A stretch of 46,297 nt of DNA, from assembly GCA_003158255.1 (NCBI GenBank), contig PMIH01000181.1:4482-50778 (forward strand). Direction: 5' to 3'. The DNA is from Rhodocyclaceae bacterium (lineage in GTDB: Bacteria; Pseudomonadota; Gammaproteobacteria; Burkholderiales; Rhodocyclaceae). This document shows, one piece after another, positions 24,275 to 34,019 of this stretch (position 1 is its first letter; each line of letters begins with the position of its first letter). The position numbers and the translations under genes were made by a program. The notes under the pieces are model-generated. The model had not been told where the DNA came from and did not search any database. It saw only the letters and a program-made list of their open reading frames with translations.

Positions 24275-25060
24275 CTAAGCACGTTCAGTCACCTCCGGAC
24301 GAGTGCCAAAAAACGTGGTCTCGTCTTTGCACCCGAGCCAAACAGCTAGCGCCGTGGCATTGTCGCCCCATCCGCAGCTGACGGGCCCGCCTTTACCGAA
24401 CAGCCTTTCGAGCCAGTCGCGTGGGTTCTGCGATTGTCGCAGGCAACTTTCCATCAATTGCTCGTCGACCGCATCCCAAAAGCCATCGGAGCACAGTAGG
24501 AACATATCGCCTTCCTCGACCCCGATCGGCTCGGCACTCAACATGTCAGCCGGTATGTCTTCAGCACATACGGACGCGTAGAGACGGTTCCGGTCGGGTG
24601 CGCCACGCACCGATCCTCGGTGTAATCCCGCATCGATTACTGACTGCAAGACACTGTGATCGCGTGTCAGCAGATGAGCGCGTTGATTGCGAAACAGGTA
24701 GATGCGTGAATCGCCAAGTTGCAGCCAAAGAGCTTTCCGCTCCGTCGTATCGACCAGCAAGCACGCCACCGTCGAATCCATCCGATTGGCGCCTGGCTGC
24801 ACACGACGCTCCCGATCAAGGCTGGATCTAGCAAGGCCGAGGCCTCGCTGTAGTACTTCTTTGCTGGTTAAAGGTTGAGCCGAGAATGCGCCAAGCATTT
24901 CCTTTACCACAGCCTTCGCAGCGATATCGCCAAACCCGTGTCCGCCGGCACCGTCGGCGAGAATAAAGCATCCTTTGTCATCATTGGCAAGAAAGCTGGC
25001 GGCATCCTCGTTGACGACCCGATCGCCTCTCTCGGTCAGCGCTGCGACTGCAATCCTCAT
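24275..25060 (-). CDS. pppA: PppA-like PP2C phosphatase of the T6SS
   Basis: 261-residue cytoplasmic PPM/PP2C phosphatase. The metal-binding aspartates are in motifs VVNEDAASF, ILADGAGGHGFGD, LCSDGFWDAV and GWGDNATALAVW, and LGDSRIYLFRNQRAHLLTRDHSV is the usual central motif. It should reverse phosphorylation by the kinase encoded three genes upstream and so switch T6SS off. Its start overlaps the FHA gene stop by 4 nt (ATGA), tying the phosphatase to the phosphopeptide-binding substrate. Confidence 0.93.
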   Translation of the reverse strand: MRIAVAALTERGDRVVNEDAASFLANDDKGCFILADGAGGHGFGDIAAKAVVKEMLGAFSAQPLTSKEVLQRGLGLARSSLDRERRVQPGANRMDSTVACLLVDTTERKALWLQLGDSRIYLFRNQRAHLLTRDHSVLQSVIDAGLHRGSVRGAPDRNRLYASVCAEDIPADMLSAEPIGVEEGDMFLLCSDGFWDAVDEQLMESCLRQSQNPRDWLERLFGKGGPVSCGWGDNATALAVWLGCKDETTFFGTRPEVTERA

Positions 25061-26829
25061 GTCGGAGAGCCGACCTGCGAACGCCCAGCGATCTCTTCTT
25101 CATAGGCGCGGATAAATGCCTGTGCATAGAAGTCCTGAAAGTCGTTACCCAACGCATCGGCAATACCTTGATAACGCGCACAGTATGCGTCCCAGCACTC
25201 GGAACGACCGTGCGCGCGGCTGATCCTGCTCAATACCCCCTTGGCAGTAGACTCGGCCTCGATCTTGGCTGGGTCGAAGCGGCGAATCATGTCCTCCATG
25301 GCCGATCGCATTCCCGCCACCATACCCATCTGGTGTGACGTCAGATCGGAATAGGCCTCTATCATCGCGTCGACCGGGCCGAGGAAGCCAGGGTACTTAC
25401 GCCCGAAAAAGTACTGAATGGCGATATCCACGTCTGGAGATAGTTTCAATGGGTTATTGTCATTCGGCTGGATGACCGTCATTTCCACTCTAACCTCCCT
25501 CTTTACAGTCGAGCGCGCCCGCATGAGGTCCAGCGTACCGACGATCGAGATACGTAGAAGTGCGCCGATCAGTCGTACGGTGTCCGCATTGAACTCCACC
25601 GACTGCTCAGGTAGTTGGGCCTCTAGTCCCTCTTCAAAGGCACGCCTGAGCTCTGCGCGGTTGCCAGAACATGCAGGGGATCCTGCTGGCACCTGCCGGA
25701 ACGATGATGAAGGCTCCGCCGCAACGTCTTGTGTTCCGGTGCTGTCTGGGTTGCTGGTCGTCAGGGTCACCACGGGTTCGTTTGCGGCAGCCTGTGCCAA
25801 TGATTCCTCACGCGATGGCTCCGAACGCTTTGGAGCCTCGATGGAGTCGGCGCCCCCCCTTGCCGCCTCCATAAGCCGGCCTGATTCGTCTGATTCCAGG
25901 GGGTGCCTCATTTTTGGTACCCTGAAGGCTGCGACAAGCTCTGGGGCAAGCTCCATCGACGGCGCCTCGGTCGATCCAATCTGTAGGGTATCCAGCAACG
26001 CATTGCTGCGAGATTCGTCCTTGAACAGTTCCAGTGGATCGTAAGTATCCTGCTCAGTCACCAAGCCCCCCTCGATACCATGGGGCAGCAACATTGACTC
26101 GCGCCGTTCACCGCTGAAATCCGGATCATCCGCCACCACCGAAAACGGGGAGAGCCTCGGAAGAACCTCGCCTAATCCGACTTCGCTCGGACCGACGGAT
26201 TCCAGTGGAGCAGTCGTCTCCCGTCGCTGTGGCATTTCCCCGAATGGATCAAAGTCTGCGGGAATGATATGCGCCCCCGCTGGGGTGACGGCATCCAGAT
26301 TGTCGTTGGCGTCGCGAAAGAGTTCCTTGGGCGGTGCAACCGGTGTGCCCAACAAATCGTCAAATGGTCCAGGCAAGGAAACTGCCGAGTAATCGGCAGC
26401 CGACGGCATCCGGCCCATCGCAGATGACAGCAACCCGTGGATAGGTAGCGGGTCGGGCGTACGTGCAACCTTTTCACCCGACGTCACCGTCGCCGCGACA
26501 CCCGCCCCCCGTCCGGCGGAAACCCTTATGCGAAGTACATACCCACCTATCTGTAGCAGGTCGCCGTCCACCAACCGGCACTTTGCGCCAGCCGCAACAT
26601 CCTGATCGTTGACGAAAAAGGGATTGCCATCGCTGACATTGACAATGACGTATGCGTCGCCCTCTCGAACGAAACGCCCGTGCTTTCTCGATACTAGGCG
26701 TGCCGGGTCGGGAAGCACCAGCGTATTCTCGGAATCGCGGCCGACAGTTCCGCCTTCGTCTGGAATTGACCCGCGAACGGGTACCACGGGAGGCAGTTCG
26801 TTATAGCTCAGCGCTACTATATCCAACAC
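25057..26829 (-). CDS. tagH: TagH/Fha, FHA-domain T6SS scaffold protein
   Basis: 590 residues, started at the GTG at 26829 (GGGGGTGAG upstream, one base after the tssQ stop). The N-terminal FHA domain (about 20-105) has GGTVGRDSENTLVLPDPARLVSRKHGRFV, with the phosphothreonine-binding Arg/Ser/His set. A long low-complexity linker rich in Asp/Glu/Ser/Pro (about 110-400) follows, then the conserved T6SS-specific C-terminal domain of the ImpI/VasC type (LRISIVGTLDLMRARSTVKREVR ... DNNPLKLSPDVDIAIQYFFG). In P. aeruginosa, phosphorylated Fha1 promotes T6SS assembly. Placed between the phosphatase and the lipoproteins. Confidence 0.93.
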   Translation of the reverse strand: MLDIVALSYNELPPVVPVRGSIPDEGGTVGRDSENTLVLPDPARLVSRKHGRFVREGDAYVIVNVSDGNPFFVNDQDVAAGAKCRLVDGDLLQIGGYVLRIRVSAGRGAGVAATVTSGEKVARTPDPLPIHGLLSSAMGRMPSAADYSAVSLPGPFDDLLGTPVAPPKELFRDANDNLDAVTPAGAHIIPADFDPFGEMPQRRETTAPLESVGPSEVGLGEVLPRLSPFSVVADDPDFSGERRESMLLPHGIEGGLVTEQDTYDPLELFKDESRSNALLDTLQIGSTEAPSMELAPELVAAFRVPKMRHPLESDESGRLMEAARGGADSIEAPKRSEPSREESLAQAAANEPVVTLTTSNPDSTGTQDVAAEPSSSFRQVPAGSPACSGNRAELRRAFEEGLEAQLPEQSVEFNADTVRLIGALLRISIVGTLDLMRARSTVKREVRVEMTVIQPNDNNPLKLSPDVDIAIQYFFGRKYPGFLGPVDAMIEAYSDLTSHQMGMVAGMRSAMEDMIRRFDPAKIEAESTAKGVLSRISRAHGRSECWDAYCARYQGIADALGNDFQDFYAQAFIRAYEEEIAGRSQVGSPT

Positions 26830-26830
26830 C

Positions 26831-27292
26831 TCACCCCCCCCTTTTCTTGCTTACCGCTCGCTTTGCGCGGCGAAACGCCGGATCCCAAGCTGGATGCCCC
26901 ATTTCATAGGGCGTGAGGTCGAAACTGGGATCGCGTTCGAGGATCGCCTCGAAATACCACTCGCAGAGAGTTATCTGACCGCCAACGCAGTGTGAAAAGG
27001 CCAATAGTTTCCTCGCGCGAGTCTGCGCTGGCAGCGACGCGTCCAGCCAGTCGCGATTTGCGGTAAGAAGCCCGATCACCGCCGAGTAGTTGCCTTCGTC
27101 GTAGTAATACGAGGCTCGTGCGAGGACATTCTCAGCGGCCTGATCGGACGGTGGAATCGCCGCCTGGCTCAATCTGGAAGGCTGCGATTTCACCACACCA
27201 TTGGCGCATCCGCCTACCGATAATGCGAATATGCAGGCGAGCAAGCATCGGCACTTTAACAGGGTGAACAGATCAAGATGATATCGATGCAT
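26831..27292 (-). CDS. tssQ: TssQ-like T6SS-associated lipoprotein
   Basis: 153 residues. CRCLLACIFALSVGGC is a lipoprotein signal ending in the lipobox SVGGC, so outer-membrane anchoring is likely. The mature part is a helical, TPR-like domain: ASYYYDEGNYSAVIGLL, KLLAFSHCVGGQITLCEWYFEAILERDPSFDLTPYEMGHPAWDPAFRRAK. The last segment matches the TssQ-type T6SS lipoproteins found mainly in Burkholderia relatives. Its stop is one base from the fha start. The neighbouring longer lipoprotein carries the same kind of domain. The function is unproven in the family. Confidence 0.8.
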   Translation of the reverse strand: MHRYHLDLFTLLKCRCLLACIFALSVGGCANGVVKSQPSRLSQAAIPPSDQAAENVLARASYYYDEGNYSAVIGLLTANRDWLDASLPAQTRARKLLAFSHCVGGQITLCEWYFEAILERDPSFDLTPYEMGHPAWDPAFRRAKRAVSKKRGG

Positions 27293-27301
27293 TTCGTTCC
27301 C

Positions 27302-28183
27302 TCACCGCACATCGCGTCGAATTTCGATCTGTTCGCCCGCGCCGACGTCGACATCGGCGGCAAACGGTTCTCCCCGGCCGCCCGTCAACACAAACGTATG
27401 GACACCAGGGTTGACCTTGATAATCCGAATCGGCGGAGACTCGCCCACGAGCTTGCCGTCGAAAACGATCGATCCGCCCGGACGAACGTTCAGCAGCAAC
27501 TGCGAGCTACCATCCGCAGTACTGGATACCTGAAGCGTCGAGCGAATATATGACGAAGTTGTGGGGGCGTTGGCCGCCGCCGTCAAACTGCCACGATGCT
27601 CGGCAGTCACCTCGTCGAGCACTGGCGACCACCTTCGGTATCCGTGGCCCTCCTCCGTCACTAGGAACCCCGGCACCTCCGCGTACATGCGACGGAACTG
27701 CAGGGCGCACCCGCTATTGTCATGTTCGTCGCACAGCATGAAGCCCCTATACATGTAGGCCACGGCACGATCGCCCGCCAACCTCAAGTTCCCAATAAGT
27801 GCCTGATCGATGATCCACCTTGCCTGACTGGTCTCGTCGTGATCGAAATGGGAGATTGCCCGGACAAGCTTTCTCTCGGACAGCGTCGGACTCAGACGGG
27901 CTTTCAATTCCCGAACTGCGTCGCTGCTGGTCACTGAAATGCTGCGCCCGCCTCCTCCATTCGAGCCGTGCTGACCAAGATCCTGAGAATATCTGAGGTC
28001 CAGGACGGCGGATGACGGCACATCGGAAGCATTCTCGCATTCGCTGATCGCGCGACCGGCCGACTTGACGATCTGAACGCCTTCCTGGGACGACGAATCA
28101 AACAGGATCGAGCACCCGGACACAATCAGCGCCGCAAGGCAACTGCTAAGCGCTCGTACTGAACAAAGTGATTGAGGATTCAT
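27302..28183 (-). CDS. T6SS-associated lipoprotein with TssQ-like middle and C-terminal PEGA domain
   Basis: 293 residues. SSCLAALIVSGC is a lipoprotein signal with the lipobox IVSGC. The middle (about 105-200) aligns by eye with the next protein: ARWIIDQAL, AYMYRGFMLCDEHDNSGCALQFRRMYAEVPGFLVTEEGHGYRRWSPVLDEV against AFSHC...LCEWYFEAILERDPSFDLTPYEMGHPAWDPAF. The C-terminus (about 225-293) is a PEGA domain: LLLNVRPGGSIVFDGKLVGESPPIRIIKVNPGVHTFVLT. A similar PEGA domain ends the kinase encoded 9 nt upstream. It lies 9 nt before tssQ. The lipid anchor suggests a periplasmic outer-membrane sensor or scaffold (inference). Confidence 0.8.
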   Translation of the reverse strand: MNPQSLCSVRALSSCLAALIVSGCSILFDSSSQEGVQIVKSAGRAISECENASDVPSSAVLDLRYSQDLGQHGSNGGGGRSISVTSSDAVRELKARLSPTLSERKLVRAISHFDHDETSQARWIIDQALIGNLRLAGDRAVAYMYRGFMLCDEHDNSGCALQFRRMYAEVPGFLVTEEGHGYRRWSPVLDEVTAEHRGSLTAAANAPTTSSYIRSTLQVSSTADGSSQLLLNVRPGGSIVFDGKLVGESPPIRIIKVNPGVHTFVLTGGRGEPFAADVDVGAGEQIEIRRDVR

Positions 28184-28192
28184 ATTGGAGCT

Positions 28193-30217
28193 CTAGTGCT
28201 GTCCCGTAGGAAACGAAGCAAAGTCATGCGCAACTTCGACGACGCCGGATTCCACAACCGTAATCTCCTTGACGAGACTGGCCCCATTGGGATGGCTGAC
28301 AACAAGCCTATGCCTCCCGACAGGCAGCGAGATGCGCCGTAGTGGCGGCGCCACCCCAAGAGACCGGCCGTCCACCGAAACATTGCCCCAAGGCTTGATC
28401 GAGAGATCCACGGCACCTTTCCTGTGCCCGATCTGTTCGGCGCTGCCGACCTTGCCCTCCACCCTTGACACAGCAGATGTTCTCTCCGCCGACGTGGAAG
28501 GGGCTTGCGGTCCTACTGTGCTCTCCGTCCCTACCGTGACCCCTGCTACGGCATTGGTGGAGCCGACCTCTATCGTGTTCAGTTGCTTCGCTTCCAAGCG
28601 CGCATCGACTCGAACCGCGTCATCGGTCGCTGACGGCGCTTGCTTCCATCCGCTAGCCGCTTGAGATGTTGGCCTGGATTCATGAGTCCCAGAAGCCGGA
28701 GTAAATGTACCGGGCTCGACCGAGGCTGGTGAACCCATTGATGTGGGTAGCGGAGAGTTCGCCACCGCCGGCGGTGACACCGAAGCGCCAGTCTGCAGCG
28801 ATGTAGCCGTTTCGGCAGTCGATGCTGCCACAAGCGCAACCTTTTCTGTGTCGACTGGCTCTGCTATCTGTGACAGTTCTTGTAGTGGGACCTCATTCTT
28901 CAAGGCGCGAGCAGACGATTGAGAGTCGCGCTTCCAATAAGTCAAAAGCAGAAGCAGTCCAAACGCGATCACCACGCCGACCAACAGCCAACGCTTCCGC
29001 GGTCCATCATTGGTTCGCACCGAAGGTTTGGAATGTCCCCGCAAAGAATCATCGGGAAGATGGTCGGTGTCGCGCCTCCTTGGCGTGATCTTCGCTCTCG
29101 GGACTACCTGAATAGCTTCAGCATCTGAGACCCCCTTTGGGCCTTGCGGGGAGTAACCCACTGGATTTGGATCGGTTGGGCGTGGACGGCTGCGGGCCGT
29201 ATCAGCCCGCCCCCGCAAAACGGGATCCATCGTGTCCATCAATGGCTTTCCCGGTAGCAAACCGGCAGACACTATATGATTGACGAGTGGTGCCGAACCG
29301 GATTGATTGATCAGGGCTGCAAATTCGGCGATTGTCTGCGGACGATCCTCCGGCCGAACCGCCAATCCCTTGTCGATGGCCGCAAGGAATTTCGTGGAAA
29401 ATCCGGGAAGATCCTGACTAGTTAACGGAACCACCGGGTCGCGCATGATGCGGGCTACCGACGTGGTAGGCATTCGTCCGGAGATTGCCAGATAGCAGAC
29501 CGCGCAGAGCGCATAGATGTCCGTCCAGGGGCCTTGGGGAGCGTTCGTGACGTCGTCCGAATATTGCTCAATGGGAGCGAATCCTGGCTTCAGGATGATG
29601 GTCGCCAATTGGTCTGGCTCAGCCACGATCCGCCGTGCGGCGCCGAAGTCTAGCAAAATTGGGTTGCCATCACCGAGAACGATAATGTTGTCCGAAGAAA
29701 TGTCCCGGTGGAAGCACTTTTCGCGATGCATCGCCTGTAGCCCACTAAGGATCGGCTTGATAAGACGGTGTAGCCAAGGTTCGTCGCAATGGAAGCCGCT
29801 CTGGCGGAACAATTCGCGCAGCGTGCTACCGCGATAGTAGGGCATCGCCATGTAGGCCGTTCCGTTCTCCTCCCAGAAACGCAGCACGTCGACCAGCGCC
29901 GGATGCTTGAACTGGGCAAGTAATCTGGCTTCGTTAATGAAGCTGCGCATGCCTTTGGCGAACGTTTCGTGATGGCTCGCCGAGCGGGGTTCAACCCCCC
30001 ACCCGGAGTTGCGCACCGCCAATGCCGCCGGCATGTATTCTTTGAGTGCAACCTCGCGGTGCAGCAGGACATCGTCGGCGAGATAGACGATGGCAAAACC
30101 GCCTTCCCCCACCACCCCCTTTATGCGGTAGTCCTGAATCCGCGTATCAACGGGCAAGCCACCAACCGGTGGTGGAATGAATTTGCTCAATGCGTCACTG
30201 GACGATGCCGACACCAT
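28193..30217 (-). CDS. ppkA: PpkA-like Ser/Thr protein kinase with single membrane helix and periplasmic PEGA domain
   Basis: 674 residues. Cytoplasmic kinase domain (about 28-305): P-loop GEGGFAIV (37-44), Lys59 in VALKEYMP, FHRDISSDN with catalytic Asp172, and LLDFGAA with Asp190. The catalytic-loop Lys of ordinary Ser/Thr kinases (HRDxK) is Ser here. A basic linker leads to one membrane helix (about 409-428, WLLVGVVIAFGLLLLLTYW). The periplasmic part is a long Ser/Thr/Ala-rich linker and a C-terminal PEGA domain (about 605-674: VSVDGRSLGVAPPLRRISLPVGRHRLVV). P. aeruginosa PpkA has a different periplasmic domain. With the phosphatase and FHA protein it forms the threonine-phosphorylation pathway. 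Starts 47 nt after clpV. Confidence 0.92.
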   Translation of the reverse strand: MVSASSSDALSKFIPPPVGGLPVDTRIQDYRIKGVVGEGGFAIVYLADDVLLHREVALKEYMPAALAVRNSGWGVEPRSASHHETFAKGMRSFINEARLLAQFKHPALVDVLRFWEENGTAYMAMPYYRGSTLRELFRQSGFHCDEPWLHRLIKPILSGLQAMHREKCFHRDISSDNIIVLGDGNPILLDFGAARRIVAEPDQLATIILKPGFAPIEQYSDDVTNAPQGPWTDIYALCAVCYLAISGRMPTTSVARIMRDPVVPLTSQDLPGFSTKFLAAIDKGLAVRPEDRPQTIAEFAALINQSGSAPLVNHIVSAGLLPGKPLMDTMDPVLRGRADTARSRPRPTDPNPVGYSPQGPKGVSDAEAIQVVPRAKITPRRRDTDHLPDDSLRGHSKPSVRTNDGPRKRWLLVGVVIAFGLLLLLTYWKRDSQSSARALKNEVPLQELSQIAEPVDTEKVALVAASTAETATSLQTGASVSPPAVANSPLPTSMGSPASVEPGTFTPASGTHESRPTSQAASGWKQAPSATDDAVRVDARLEAKQLNTIEVGSTNAVAGVTVGTESTVGPQAPSTSAERTSAVSRVEGKVGSAEQIGHRKGAVDLSIKPWGNVSVDGRSLGVAPPLRRISLPVGRHRLVVSHPNGASLVKEITVVESGVVEVAHDFASFPTGQH

Positions 30218-30264
30218 TGCCGTCTCCAGATCACCGGTGTTCCGATGGATATAGGCGAATCAGG

Positions 30265-32940
30265 CTATTTATAGTCATAAACTACTCGCCCTTCGGTCGC
30301 CGAGAGACCCACCGCTGCCATTCCCTTCCCTTCCGTCATTCTGCGCAAGCACTCGCGACTGATTTCCGGCAGGATGACGTTGGTAAGGATGTTGTCCACC
30401 ATGCGCCCACCGGACTCCACTTCCAGGCATCGCTCGGCAACGAGCGCCACCAGACTGTCCTCGTAGGTGAAGCGCGCACCATGCTGCAATTCGATACGAT
30501 CGCCAATCCGGCGAAGTTGAAGGTTGATAATGGAGGCCAGCGTAGCATCACTGAGCGGGTAGTACGGCACGACAACCAGCCTGCCCAGCAGCGCTGCCGG
30601 AAAGACCTTGAGGAGGGGGTCGCGCAATGCCTGCGATAGCGCCTCGGCGGATGGGACCAAGTCGGGATCCCGACACAACGTGGTCGTCAATTCGGTGCCG
30701 ACGTTCGAGGTCAGCAGGATGATGGTATTGCGGAAGTCAATGTAGCGCCCTTCCCCATCCTCCATCCAACCCTTGTCAAAGACTTGATAGAAGATTTCAT
30801 GGACGTCGGGATGCGCCTTCTCCACCTCGTCGAGCAGAACGACACTATGAGGCCGCCGCCGCACGGCCTCGGTTAGAACGCCACCCTCGCCGTAACCGAC
30901 ATATCCCGGGGGCGCACCTTTGAGCGTGGAGACTGTATGCGACTCCTGGAATTCGCTCATGTTGATAGTGATGAGGTTCTGTTCGCCTCCGTAAAGGGTC
31001 TCCGCCAGCGCTAGCGCTGTCTCCGTCTTGCCGACTCCGGATGGGCCGCATAGAAGGAACACGCCGACAGGCTTGCACGGATCATCGAGCTTCGCCCGGG
31101 AAGTCTGCACACGCGCGGCAATGACCTCCAAGGCATGTCGTTGCCCGATGACTCTGGCCTCCAGGGCGGACGCCAGCGACAGCACTGCGGCGATCTCATC
31201 CTTGACCATACGTCCGACCGGGATTCCGGTCCAATCCGCGACGACGGCCGCCACCGCTTGAGCATCCACGGAAGGGAAAACCATGGGATTGTCGCCTTGC
31301 AGGACAAGGAGATCGTTTTCAACGGCCTTCAGACGCTCGATGAGATTGACATCATCAGGCGAACCGTCGATTGCGTCGGGCACCTCCGTGGAATCCTCAT
31401 CGCCATTGCGCCGGTCCTGATCGTCGATCCTCGACCGAAGGAGGGCAATCTCCTCGACCAGTTTGCGACTCTCCTCATAACGCAAGGTCAGAATCGCAGC
31501 AAGAGCGCGCGATTCCTCAATCGACATCGCGATCTCGGTCAGCCGCGTCTCACGCTGCGCGCCGAAACGAGTTTCGCGTTCCAGCATCTCTTTCTCGAGT
31601 GAAAGGGCTTCAATCCGACCCAAGCAATTCTCGAGTTCGGGTGGAGTCGCATACTGACTGACGGCCACACGCGCGCAAGTGGTGTCGAGCAAACTGACAG
31701 CCTTGTCCGGCAATTGGCGCGACGGAATATACCGATGCGACAAGCGTACGGCGGCTTCGATTGCGGCATCCAGTAGCAAGACACCGTGATGCTTCTGAAG
31801 CGCAGGCGCGACAGTACGAACCATCCTGATCGCCCTATCCTCATCCGGTTCCAGCACCTGCACAACCTGGAAGCGCCGAGTCAGCGCGGGATCTTTCTCA
31901 ATGTACTTCTTGTACTCGCTCCACGTTGTCGCACCTATGGTCCTGAGCGTGCCACGAGCGAGCATCGGCTTCAAAAGATTGGCAGCATCGCCAGTGCCGG
32001 CAGCCCCACCCGCACCTACGATAGTGTGAATCTCGTCAATAAATAGGACTGTCGGCACTGCCGAACGTTGGATCTCGTCGATCAGCTTACGCAGTCTGTC
32101 CTCGAATTCACCTTTCATGCTTGCGCCAGCCTGGAGCAGGCCAATGTCCAGAGTCCTCAGACATACGTTGCGCAATACAGGAGGTACCTTGCCACTAACC
32201 AACCTTAAGGCCAGTCCCTCCACAACCGCTGTCTTGCCGACACCGGCCTCGCCGGTCAGGAGTGGGTTGTTCTGGCGACGACGCAGCAGAATATCGACGA
32301 CCTGCCTGATCTCATCGTCACGACACTCAACGGGATCTAGTTCCCCTGCACGGGCCTTGTCGGTCAAATCCACCGTGAACCGGGCAAGTGCAGATTGCCG
32401 GGTATTAGCGGATCCCTGCTCAACATCTGCTGGTGTCGATGCACCGCTCAATGACTCTGCGGTTTCCGGGCTCGCCGCGACAAACATCCCGAACTGATCT
32501 GATAGGCGCTCGGGTGATATCCGATCAAATAGCGGCGACAGACTGAGCATCTGGCGCTTCAGTGCCGGAGTAGCTAGCACGGCGTAGAGCAATACGCCGC
32601 TGCGGATGCTCGACACATTAAACGCCAGTGACGCAAATACCCACGCACGTTCCACAGCAAGATCAATGTGGTCCGAGAGATCGCTGATCGAGGTGGCTCC
32701 ACGGGGCAGCCGATCAAGTGAACTCGCCAAATCCTTCAGGACTTCACCTGGCGTGATGTCGAACTCCGCCAGGATTCGATGCAGGTCGCTATCGCTGTTC
32801 TGAAGAATCTGGTGCAACCAATGACCCAATTCGACATAGGAGTGACTCCGCAGCTTGGCGAATACGGTCGCGCTTTCGATCGACTTGTATAGAGTGGAAT
32901 TCAGCTTTCCAAAGAGCGATATCCGATTGATCTGGTGCAT
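30265..32940 (-). CDS. tssH: TssH/ClpV, T6SS sheath-disassembling AAA+ ATPase
   Basis: 891 residues from the ATG at 32940 ([24 protein letters not shown], the normal ClpV opening). The ORF-track GTG at 32994 would overlap tssG and adds non-conserved residues. The N-domain spans about 1-150. The first AAA+ module has Walker [10 protein letters not shown] and Walker [10 protein letters not shown]; a middle coiled-coil domain follows; the second module has GPSGVGKTE and [11 protein letters not shown], with the pore-loop context [13 protein letters not shown]. It recycles contracted TssB/TssC sheath. Its position within a T6SS operon and N-terminal sequence separate it from ClpB. Confidence 0.95.
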   Translation of the reverse strand: MHQINRISLFGKLNSTLYKSIESATVFAKLRSHSYVELGHWLHQILQNSDSDLHRILAEFDITPGEVLKDLASSLDRLPRGATSISDLSDHIDLAVERAWVFASLAFNVSSIRSGVLLYAVLATPALKRQMLSLSPLFDRISPERLSDQFGMFVAASPETAESLSGASTPADVEQGSANTRQSALARFTVDLTDKARAGELDPVECRDDEIRQVVDILLRRRQNNPLLTGEAGVGKTAVVEGLALRLVSGKVPPVLRNVCLRTLDIGLLQAGASMKGEFEDRLRKLIDEIQRSAVPTVLFIDEIHTIVGAGGAAGTGDAANLLKPMLARGTLRTIGATTWSEYKKYIEKDPALTRRFQVVQVLEPDEDRAIRMVRTVAPALQKHHGVLLLDAAIEAAVRLSHRYIPSRQLPDKAVSLLDTTCARVAVSQYATPPELENCLGRIEALSLEKEMLERETRFGAQRETRLTEIAMSIEESRALAAILTLRYEESRKLVEEIALLRSRIDDQDRRNGDEDSTEVPDAIDGSPDDVNLIERLKAVENDLLVLQGDNPMVFPSVDAQAVAAVVADWTGIPVGRMVKDEIAAVLSLASALEARVIGQRHALEVIAARVQTSRAKLDDPCKPVGVFLLCGPSGVGKTETALALAETLYGGEQNLITINMSEFQESHTVSTLKGAPPGYVGYGEGGVLTEAVRRRPHSVVLLDEVEKAHPDVHEIFYQVFDKGWMEDGEGRYIDFRNTIILLTSNVGTELTTTLCRDPDLVPSAEALSQALRDPLLKVFPAALLGRLVVVPYYPLSDATLASIINLQLRRIGDRIELQHGARFTYEDSLVALVAERCLEVESGGRMVDNILTNVILPEISRECLRRMTEGKGMAAVGLSATEGRVVYDYK

Positions 32941-32981
32941 GGCGTTGGCGCGGCAATTTGGGCTAGTGATGAATTGGGAAG

Positions 32982-34019
32982 TCAGTTCGTGCACCCGGCC
33001 TCGATATCGAGAACCAGATCGTCAGCATTTCGCTCTGTGGTACGGCAACCGAGCCATGTGGTCCAGCCCAGCCGCGTCGATCCGCCAAGTGATGTTTTGG
33101 GCACCTCGGCCGCGTCAAGAACGAGGCATACGTCCCAGGCGAACTCCAGACCGACGTAGTTTCGGATCCAGTCGCGCACTTGCCGATAGCGCGTTCCGAT
33201 AGGAAGAAAGCGCTCGTACGAGGCAAGATCCAGTGGCCCGGCACGCAGACGGAAACGACCGTGGCGGTCAGGCACGGTGACGCCGCAGATAGCGCCGAAA
33301 CCCAAGCGGGCCTGAGAATTCGAATCGCCCAGGGGCGTGCAATCAACGGGCTGCAACTGTAGCCAATGAAACCGACGCTCTTCGAGCGCGAAGCGGCAAC
33401 CGAAGAAGGACGTCAGCGCACTAACGATACCTTCGGGATTCCGGGTCTGGCGAACGAAATGGCTGGCATTAAACCACTTGGCATTGTCCGGCACCGCATC
33501 CCGGTTCTGTAGCGTCGCCTCACCGTAGCCGGTGATACTACCGATGTAGCCAGTGAAACGATTATCGTCGGGCCGATCCATGGAAACAGTCGGCTGAACC
33601 TGGGCCCACGCTCGATAGAACAACAGCAGCAAGCGATGATGGAAAATGTCGACGAAGGACGCCAGGGAGTGGTCGCGGTAGTTCTCTGTTCGTTCAAGCG
33701 CATATTCAGTCAGGTGGATGGGCAACGGTCCGTTGGGACCGAATAGTCCAAAACCTCTCTGTCGGACCACGACCCGGCCATCCGCATTGACGGAAATTGC
33801 ATCGACATTCGCTGGTGCAAACTGCAACGACGCCTTTTGGCCAACACGCACACGCTCGTCAATTGGACGCGTTGCGGTTCCCAGGCGAGGAGATTGCTTC
33901 TGCTTGGCGTCGATCCAGCGCAGAAGCATGAAAAGATCGTACCGCCATGGTGCCTTTTCGGCCGCTGACAGAAAGGCTGGTAGACACGCGACGTCGATGT
34001 CGCCTCCGGGATTAGGCAT
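32982..34019 (-). CDS. tssG: TssG, T6SS baseplate subunit
   Basis: 345 residues, TssG/ImpH/VasB family. Conserved segments: PWRYDLFMLLRWIDAKQKQSPRLGTATRPIDERVRVGQKASLQFAPANVD, GFGLFGPNGPLPIHLTEYALER, FVDIFHHRLLLLFYRAWAQVQPTVS, GYIGSITGYGEATLQNRDAVP and LGFGAICGVTVPDRHGRFRLRAGPLDLASYERFLPIG. It forms the baseplate wedge with TssE, TssF and TssK. It overlaps tssF by 8 nt. The stop is 41 nt before the chosen clpV start. Confidence 0.95.
   Translation of the reverse strand: MPNPGGDIDVACLPAFLSAAEKAPWRYDLFMLLRWIDAKQKQSPRLGTATRPIDERVRVGQKASLQFAPANVDAISVNADGRVVVRQRGFGLFGPNGPLPIHLTEYALERTENYRDHSLASFVDIFHHRLLLLFYRAWAQVQPTVSMDRPDDNRFTGYIGSITGYGEATLQNRDAVPDNAKWFNASHFVRQTRNPEGIVSALTSFFGCRFALEERRFHWLQLQPVDCTPLGDSNSQARLGFGAICGVTVPDRHGRFRLRAGPLDLASYERFLPIGTRYRQVRDWIRNYVGLEFAWDVCLVLDAAEVPKTSLGGSTRLGWTTWLGCRTTERNADDLVLDIEAGCTN

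Noticed and set aside
30265-32994. ClpB (protein disaggregase) as alternative for the 909-aa ORF
   Set aside because: The N-terminal sequence and position between tssG and the T6SS kinase fit TssH/ClpV; ClpB would not be expected inside a T6SS operon.
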